From the NCBI GenBank assembly GCA_018608625.1, contig JABAZC010000066.1, positions 1 to 64,000 on the forward strand: a stretch of 64,000 nt of DNA, read 5' to 3'. This DNA comes from Flavobacteriaceae bacterium (GTDB lineage: Bacteria; Bacteroidota; Bacteroidia; Flavobacteriales; Flavobacteriaceae). The translations under genes and the position numbers were made by a program. The notes under the pieces are model-generated. The model made no database searches. It saw only the letters and a program-made list of their open reading frames with translations, and was not told the DNA's origin. Of the stretch, positions 58,264 to 64,000 are shown piece after piece (the first letter of the stretch is position 1; every line of letters starts with the position of its first letter).

Positions 58264-58803
58264 TTATGATTCGTTTAGATGTATAAGCGCAAAAACTGCA
58301 TAATTGATCATATCCTGATAATTGGCATCAATTCCTTCGCTAACAAGCGTATGTCCTGAATTATCTTCAATTTGTTTGACACGCAATAGTTTTTGTAAAA
58401 TTAAGTCTGTTAATGAACTCACGCGCATGTCCCGCCATGCTTCTCCGTAATCATGATTTTTATCCATCATGAGTTGTTTGGTGACCGCAATTTTTTCTGC
58501 ATACTGTAAAACTGTTTCTTCAAATGACAAATCAGGCTGTTCTACAACCCCTTTTTCTATCTGAATTAATGCCATTACGCAATAATTGATGATTCCAACA
58601 AACTCACTTGCAGCTCCTTCATCTACTTTTTGAATGGCATTTTGCTGCAATCCCCTAATGCGTTGTGCTTTTATGAAAATTTGGTCAGTAAGCGATGGTA
58701 ATCTAAGAATACGCCATGCACAGCCATAGTCTTTCATTTTTTTACTAAACAAGTCTTGGCAGACCTGAACAACCGCGTCGTATTCTTTTGAAGTATTTTG
58801 CAT
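58264..58803 (-). CDS. DUF1599 domain-containing protein with two tandem copies of the motif
   Basis: KKMKDYGCAWRILRLPSLTDQIFIKAQRI...INYCVMALIQIE and DKNHDYGEAWRDMRVSSLTDLILQKLLRV...INYAVFALIHLN. Confidence 0.82.
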   Translation of the reverse strand: MQNTSKEYDAVVQVCQDLFSKKMKDYGCAWRILRLPSLTDQIFIKAQRIRGLQQNAIQKVDEGAASEFVGIINYCVMALIQIEKGVVEQPDLSFEETVLQYAEKIAVTKQLMMDKNHDYGEAWRDMRVSSLTDLILQKLLRVKQIEDNSGHTLVSEGIDANYQDMINYAVFALIHLNES

Positions 58804-58849
58804 GAAATAAATCGAATTTTCCGTAAATTTCGCTTAAAATATTCAAAAC

Positions 58850-58876
58850 ATCAAGATTTATGTTTTAAATCTTGAT
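58850..58876. promoter_or_regulatory. 11-bp-arm inverted repeat in the divergent DUF1599/folP intergenic region
   Basis: ATCAAGATTTA-TGTTT-TAAATCTTGAT, perfect arms; candidate operator or hairpin. Confidence 0.45.
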
Positions 58877-58900
58877 AAATACAAATACCCACAACTATTT

Positions 58901-59725
58901 ATGACCCTCAATTGCAACGGTAGACTCATTGATCTTAGCACGCCTAAAGTGATGGGGATTTTAAATGTGACTCCAGATTCATTTTATGATGGCGGAAAAT
59001 TTAAAAATGATAAGAGTTTTTTATCTCAGACAGAAAAACTTGTAAGTGAAGGCGCTACTTTTGTAGATATTGGAGCTTATAGTTCAAGACCAGGTGCTGA
59101 TTTTGTTTCTGAAAAAGAAGAGATCAACCGACTGATTCCGATCGTTCGCTTGATCAATGATGCCTTTCCTAAGACTCCTATTTCAATTGACAGTTTTAGA
59201 AGTAATGTCATCAAAGAATCTATTCAAGCTGGGGCGGCTATGGTAAATGACATTTCAGCCGGACAATTAGATCCTATGATGTTTGAAACGGTTGGGAAAC
59301 TTGGAATCCCTTATATCATGATGCATATGAGAGGTACCCCACAAACAATGCAGCAGATGACCACTTATTCAAACGTAATCAAAGATGTTTACACCTACTT
59401 TTCTGAACGCATTTATCTGGCTAGAAAATATCAAATAAAGGACCTGATTATTGATTTGGGCTTTGGGTTTTCTAAAAATTTGGAGCAAAACTTTAAACTG
59501 CTCAATTCCTTAGATTTTTACACAAACTTAAACCTACCCATCTTGGCTGGTGTCTCAAGGAAATCCATGATTTATAAAACCTTAGGAACAACTGCAGAAA
59601 ATGCTCTTAACGGAACTTCTGCTCTTCATATGATTGCACTTGACAAAGGAGCAAAACTATTAAGGGTTCATGATGTCAAAGAAGCCACGGAGTGTATCAA
59701 ACTTTACAAAGCGCTTAAAAACTAA
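58901..59725 (+). CDS. folP: Dihydropteroate synthase
   Basis: VMGILNVTPDSFYDGGKF...VDIGAYSSRPGADFVSEKEE...SIDSFRSNVIKES...MVNDISAG...PILAGVSRKSMI. Confidence 0.97.
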   Translation: MTLNCNGRLIDLSTPKVMGILNVTPDSFYDGGKFKNDKSFLSQTEKLVSEGATFVDIGAYSSRPGADFVSEKEEINRLIPIVRLINDAFPKTPISIDSFRSNVIKESIQAGAAMVNDISAGQLDPMMFETVGKLGIPYIMMHMRGTPQTMQQMTTYSNVIKDVYTYFSERIYLARKYQIKDLIIDLGFGFSKNLEQNFKLLNSLDFYTNLNLPILAGVSRKSMIYKTLGTTAENALNGTSALHMIALDKGAKLLRVHDVKEATECIKLYKALKN

Positions 59726-59768
59726 CGTTCATTTTATATTTATTATATTTATTCAAAATTCTGACTCA

Positions 59769-60554
59769 TTGGACATCTTTAAAGACTTATTAAACTTCAA
59801 CGCATTAGATATTATCGATATCATATTGGTCGCTTTTCTACTTTACTACGTTTATAAACTAATTAAAGGAACCGTAGCCATCAGCATCTTTTTTGGAATT
59901 GTTATCTTCTATCTTTTTTACCTGCTGGTAGATGTTTTACAAATGCGAATGCTTAGTAATATTCTGGGCGGATTTATGAGTGTTGGAATTATTGCATTGA
60001 TTGTTGTTTTTCAGCCTGAAATACGTAAGTTTTTATTAATGATTGGCTCAACTAACCTTAGTAAGAGTGGCTCATTAATGAAACGGTTTAGTTTTTTAAA
60101 GACCCAAGGAAGTAGTGCGTCAGACGCCGATACCATTGTAAAAGCATGTATTAAAATGGGAAGCTCAAAAACTGGCGCCCTCATTGTAATTGAACGGAAT
60201 AATAATTTAGATTTTTTAGTGGAAACTGGAGATGACATGAATATTTCCGTGACACAACCAATTTTAGAAAGTATCTTTTTTAAAAATAGTCCACTCCACG
60301 ATGGCGCCATTATCATTTCTAATAACACCATTAAAGCCACCCGTGTTATTCTCCCTGTAAATAATGAAAAAAACATTCCATCTCACTTTGGACTTAGACA
60401 TCGAGCTGCAATCGGTATCTCAGAAAAAACCGATGCCTTGGCACTTGTTGTTAGTGAAGAGACTGGGCTTGTTTCTTATGTAAATAATGGAGAGTTTGTT
60501 ATCTTCAAAGATACTCTAGATTTAATTAAAAGAGTCAAAACTGATTTGTCTTAA
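59769..60554 (+). CDS. cdaA: Diadenylate cyclase (CdaA/DisA_N)
   Basis: Three TM helices, then SPLHDGAIIISNNTIKATRVILPV...SHFGLRHRAAIGISE (DGA and RHR motifs). TTG start at 59769 preferred over the track start at 59670, which overlaps folP. Confidence 0.93.
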   Translation: MDIFKDLLNFNALDIIDIILVAFLLYYVYKLIKGTVAISIFFGIVIFYLFYLLVDVLQMRMLSNILGGFMSVGIIALIVVFQPEIRKFLLMIGSTNLSKSGSLMKRFSFLKTQGSSASDADTIVKACIKMGSSKTGALIVIERNNNLDFLVETGDDMNISVTQPILESIFFKNSPLHDGAIIISNNTIKATRVILPVNNEKNIPSHFGLRHRAAIGISEKTDALALVVSEETGLVSYVNNGEFVIFKDTLDLIKRVKTDLS

Positions 60555-62320
60555 ACTACGCTGTTTTTGGTCAAAAACTGTGCGTCGTACAAATTCCTAT
60601 AGTACCCATTTTTAGTAACAAGTAACTCCTTATGTGTCCCTTTCTCTACAATTTGACCAGCATCCAATACAATAATCATATCCGATTTTTGAATCGTTGC
60701 TAAGCGGTGTGCGATCACTATAGATGTTCGTCCATGTGTGATTTTTTGGGTTGCTTTTTGAATTAGTTGTTCAGAGTAAGAATCGATGGAGGCAGTGGCC
60801 TCGTCGAGAATTAAAATTTTTGGATTGGTCACATAAGCTCTTAAAAATGAAATCAACTGCCTTTGTCCAGACGACAACATTACACCTCGTTCTTTTACGT
60901 TATAATGATATCCGTTTGGCAAACTCATTATAAAATCGTGAACCCCGATCTCTTTAGCGGCAGACTGTACTTCCAACTCACTAATAGCAGGGTTACTGAG
61001 GGTTATATTATTCAAAATAGTATCTGCAAACAAGAACACGTCTTGAAGCACCACGGCAATGTTTTGCCTTAAACTCTTAAGTTCTATTGTTCTTATATCC
61101 TTAGAATCGATTGTAATCTTTCCTGAATCAATATCATAAAGACGGTTTAATAAATTCACAATAGTCGATTTCCCTGCTCCTGTTGATCCAACGATAGCAA
61201 TCGTATCACCAGCCATAACTTTAAAGGAGACTCCTTTTAAAACTGGCTCATTTTCTACATATGAAAACTTAACATCTGCAAACTCCAAATCACCTTTTAT
61301 ATTTTCAATCGTATCTTCGCCATGGTCTTGTATGTTTGAAGTTGTATCCAATACTTTAAAGACCCTATCAGCAGCAACCATCCCCATTTGAAGTGTATTA
61401 AATTTATTGGCAATCTGATTTAATGGTCTAAACATCATAGGAACCATCATAATAAAAGCAGTTAAATCTCCTACAGATGCTGTTTGATCAAGAACCGTAT
61501 TTAAACCACCTACCCATATAACAGTTCCCAATGTTATGGACGACAGCAATTCTGCTATTGGAAAAAAGACCGAGTTATACCACACGGTTTTAATCCAACC
61601 TTTTCTGTGACGTGCATTAATTTCTTTAAAGTTTTTATATTCAATCGCTTCTCTGGCAAATATTTGAACGATTTTCATTCCTGTAATGCGTTCTTGTACA
61701 AAAGAATTTAAATTTGAGACTTCGGTTCTCACGTCCTCAAATGCCTTTTTCATATATTTCTGAAATATTTTTGTGGCAATCAATACAATTGGAAGGCTAA
61801 AAAAAACAATTACACTTAGACGCCAGTTCATATAAAACATCACAGCTCCAACAACCCCCATTTTTAGGACATCACTAAATATCATAAACAACCCTTCGCC
61901 AAAGATATCAGCAATTCGTTCCATGTCAGTTACTGTTCTCGTGATCAAAACGCCTACAGATGATTTGTCAAAATATTTCATTTTAAACCCAAGAATGTGT
62001 TTAAATAATTTAATCCGAATATCCCTTACTACTGATTGTCCTAGCCAACTCGCGTAGTATATAAAAAGAAGATTGCAAGTGACTTCTAAAACTAATAGTC
62101 CCAACATAAGTAGTATATACTTAAAAAACCCGGGCTCAAAGCGCTGTTCAATATTTTGATCAATAGCGAGCTGTAAAACTTTGGGACGTAGTGCTCCAAA
62201 AACAGCTAATCCAATCACTGTCATCAGTGAAATAATGAAAATTCCTCTGTAAGGCTTAATATAATGCAGCAGCCTTTTAAACAACGGTGCATCAAAAGCA
62301 GTATTTTTAGAGTTTTTCAT
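60551..62320 (-). CDS. ABC transporter ATP-binding/permease protein (exporter type)
   Basis: Six-TM domain plus NBD: IVGSTGAGKSTIVNLLNRLYD; VMLSSGQRQLISFLRAYVTNPKILILDEATASID. Confidence 0.94.
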   Translation of the reverse strand: MKNSKNTAFDAPLFKRLLHYIKPYRGIFIISLMTVIGLAVFGALRPKVLQLAIDQNIEQRFEPGFFKYILLMLGLLVLEVTCNLLFIYYASWLGQSVVRDIRIKLFKHILGFKMKYFDKSSVGVLITRTVTDMERIADIFGEGLFMIFSDVLKMGVVGAVMFYMNWRLSVIVFFSLPIVLIATKIFQKYMKKAFEDVRTEVSNLNSFVQERITGMKIVQIFAREAIEYKNFKEINARHRKGWIKTVWYNSVFFPIAELLSSITLGTVIWVGGLNTVLDQTASVGDLTAFIMMVPMMFRPLNQIANKFNTLQMGMVAADRVFKVLDTTSNIQDHGEDTIENIKGDLEFADVKFSYVENEPVLKGVSFKVMAGDTIAIVGSTGAGKSTIVNLLNRLYDIDSGKITIDSKDIRTIELKSLRQNIAVVLQDVFLFADTILNNITLSNPAISELEVQSAAKEIGVHDFIMSLPNGYHYNVKERGVMLSSGQRQLISFLRAYVTNPKILILDEATASIDSYSEQLIQKATQKITHGRTSIVIAHRLATIQKSDMIIVLDAGQIVEKGTHKELLVTKNGYYRNLYDAQFLTKNSVV

Positions 62321-63062
62321 TGAGATATATTGATTTAGGATAATCTATTTCCACTAGATAAAGACCATGTGCTGGCGCAGAAGTTCCTGCATTTGATCTG
62401 TTTTTGGATTGAATAATAGCTCTAAACTCTTCCAAGGTTCTTTTTTTAGTACCTACTTCAATCATTGTACCAACGATCGCACGAACCATATTTCTGAGAA
62501 AACGATCCGCTTTAATTTTAAAAGCGAGCTTATTATTAATCAGCTCCCACTGAGCTTTCATAATATGACACTCAAAAGTTTTTACATCCGTCTTTACTTT
62601 AGAAAAACATTGAAAATCGGTATATTCTAATAAGATTTTAGCAGCTTGATTCATAAGGTCTACATCTAACGGAAGTGTATAGGTGTGAGCATTTTGATAA
62701 TTAAAAGCATCCTTTGTTCTTGAAATCTCATATATATAAGTTCTACTCAGGGCATCGAAGCGCGCATGGACATCTACTGCTACTTGCTTTATTGTATTGA
62801 CGTGAATGTCTTTAGGAAGGTACACATTGAGCTTATAGACGATATCTTCAGTATTAATCTCCTTATTAAAATCAAAATGTGCAATCATCATTTTGGCATG
62901 TACCCCTGTATCGGTACGCCCAGCACCCATACATTCCAAAGGAGCTCTCAGGACAGTACTTAGCGCGTGATTAAGCTCCGATTGTACCGTAACGACATCG
63001 GGTTGGATTTGCCAGCCATGATAGGCGCGACCATTATAAGATAAATCAATAAAATATCTCAA
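62307..63062 (-). CDS. truA: tRNA pseudouridine synthase A
   Basis: YNGRAYHGWQIQPDVVTVQSELNHAL...GAGRTDTGVHAKMMIAHFD; FLRNMVRAIVGTMIEVG. Confidence 0.97.
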   Translation of the reverse strand: MRYFIDLSYNGRAYHGWQIQPDVVTVQSELNHALSTVLRAPLECMGAGRTDTGVHAKMMIAHFDFNKEINTEDIVYKLNVYLPKDIHVNTIKQVAVDVHARFDALSRTYIYEISRTKDAFNYQNAHTYTLPLDVDLMNQAAKILLEYTDFQCFSKVKTDVKTFECHIMKAQWELINNKLAFKIKADRFLRNMVRAIVGTMIEVGTKKRTLEEFRAIIQSKNRSNAGTSAPAHGLYLVEIDYPKSIYLNEKL

Positions 63063-63141
63063 GCTATTTTGATACTTTTGTGTTATAAAGGCTAAGATAA
63101 ATAGACTTTATCATTAAAAGCTTTCACTTTAACATTTTCTA

Positions 63142-63639
63142 ATGACAAAAATATTATTACTCTCAGATACGCACAGTTTTATAGGCGATGACATCCTAAA
63201 GTACGTCAAACAAGCGGATGAAGTTTGGCATGCGGGAGATATTGGTGACTTGAAGGTTACTGATGCCATAAAAAAACTCAAACCACTGAGAGCTGTTTAT
63301 GGCAATATTGATAATGCGGAAGCTCGTCTAGAGTTTCCGGAGCATTTGAAGTTTAGATGTGAAGGTGTAAAAGTATGGATTACTCATATAGGAGGCTATC
63401 CAGGTCGCTATACTCCGGCGGTTAGAAATCAAATTAGAATACATACACCTGACCTATTTATTTGTGGTCACTCACATATATTAAAGGTCATCAATGACAA
63501 AAAACTCAAGCTACTACATATGAACCCCGGTGCAGCCGGCACTCACGGATTTCATAAGGTAAGAACCATGCTTCGATTTGAGATTACTGGTGAGAAAATT
63601 CAAAACCTCGAGGTCATCGAGTTTAAAAGAAATCCATAA
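63142..63639 (+). CDS. Metallophosphoesterase, YfcE/MJ0936 family
   Basis: ILLLSDTHSF...VWHAGDIGD...AVYGNIDN...THIGGYPG...FICGHSHI...LHMNPGAAG. Confidence 0.93.
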   Translation: MTKILLLSDTHSFIGDDILKYVKQADEVWHAGDIGDLKVTDAIKKLKPLRAVYGNIDNAEARLEFPEHLKFRCEGVKVWITHIGGYPGRYTPAVRNQIRIHTPDLFICGHSHILKVINDKKLKLLHMNPGAAGTHGFHKVRTMLRFEITGEKIQNLEVIEFKRNP

Positions 63640-63670
63640 AAAAAACCCCAAGAAATCCTGAGGTTTTTTA
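63638..63670 (+). terminator. Terminator-like hairpin after yfcE-like gene
   Basis: AAAAAACCCCAAGAAATCCTGAGGTTTTTTAC. Confidence 0.6.
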
Positions 63671-63689
63671 CGCACTAATAATAATAGGT

Positions 63690-64000
63690 TTATCTCAAAC
63701 GATCTACAGATTTCACAAGCGTCTCATCCTTTTTAATGGCCTTATTGGCTAAGGCCAATAACACGATAGAAAAAATAGGAATTAGCAGCCCAATACCTTT
63801 CTCAGGGTTCGCAGGTCCTCCAGGTAAACTTAGCAATCGAAATACAAATAATCCTAGTAAAATAAAGTTTAATATGATATTCAAACGACCCAGTACAAAT
63901 TGAGTCTGTCTTGATTTAAAAAGAAAAATAGAAATGATTGAAAGCAAGGCTGATCCTAGAAACAACAACAAATAAGCAAGCGAATCAATTACACCTACAA
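63690..64000 (-). CDS. DUF4293-like membrane protein, truncated by the window edge
   Basis: The track ORF begins at a TTG, but the frame stays open to position 64000 (...VGVIDSLAYLLLFLGSALL...), so the true start lies outside the window. Confidence 0.55.
   Translation of the reverse strand, partial: VGVIDSLAYLLLFLGSALLSIISIFLFKSRQTQFVLGRLNIILNFILLGLFVFRLLSLPGGPANPEKGIGLLIPIFSIVLLALANKAIKKDETLVKSVDRLR

Noticed and set aside
1-64000. Defence island, secretion system, BGC or prophage
   Set aside because: No restriction, toxin-antitoxin, CRISPR-Cas, NRPS/PKS, capsid or integrase motifs found on reading all listed ORFs; content is mainly core genes.

Overview
The window is a contiguous, AT-rich stretch of a Bacteroidota chromosome, most likely Flavobacteriaceae. 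This is inferred from a T9SS C-terminal sorting domain, TTG-N18/19-TAnnTTTG promoters, DUF4271, DUF4296 and BT_3928-like families, and a Glu/Ala-tailed ribosomal protein S16. It carries about 65 protein genes in short operons and two tRNA genes (Asp-GTC and Arg-ACG). I found no rRNA, CRISPR array, prophage or transposase. Most genes are housekeeping: metG, tyrS, mfd, dnaE, trxA, rpsP-rimM, pyrC, trmB, apt, prmA, tpiA, folP, cdaA, truA, and a ferredoxin/FNR/NifU/Mrp cluster. I do not see a clear, large, previously undescribed system. The items most worth a second look are: (1) a DUF1599-family protein built from two tandem copies of the same motif set, divergent from folP across an 11-bp-arm inverted repeat; (2) a DnaE polymerase with an apparently intact N-terminal DEDDh exonuclease; (3) a dihydroorotase whose HxH metal motif reads QVH; (4) a 51-aa ORF missed by the ORF track, whose stop codon interlocks with that of apt; (5) a 9-Cys, 64-aa zinc-ribbon-like protein; (6) a perfect 50-bp palindrome and other loopless palindromic terminators; (7) convergent gene pairs with interlocked stops or a 50-bp overlap; and (8) an orphan DppB-type permease between a DoxX/MauE-like protein and a TlpA-like thioredoxin. 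All family calls come from reading the translations; no database search was run.
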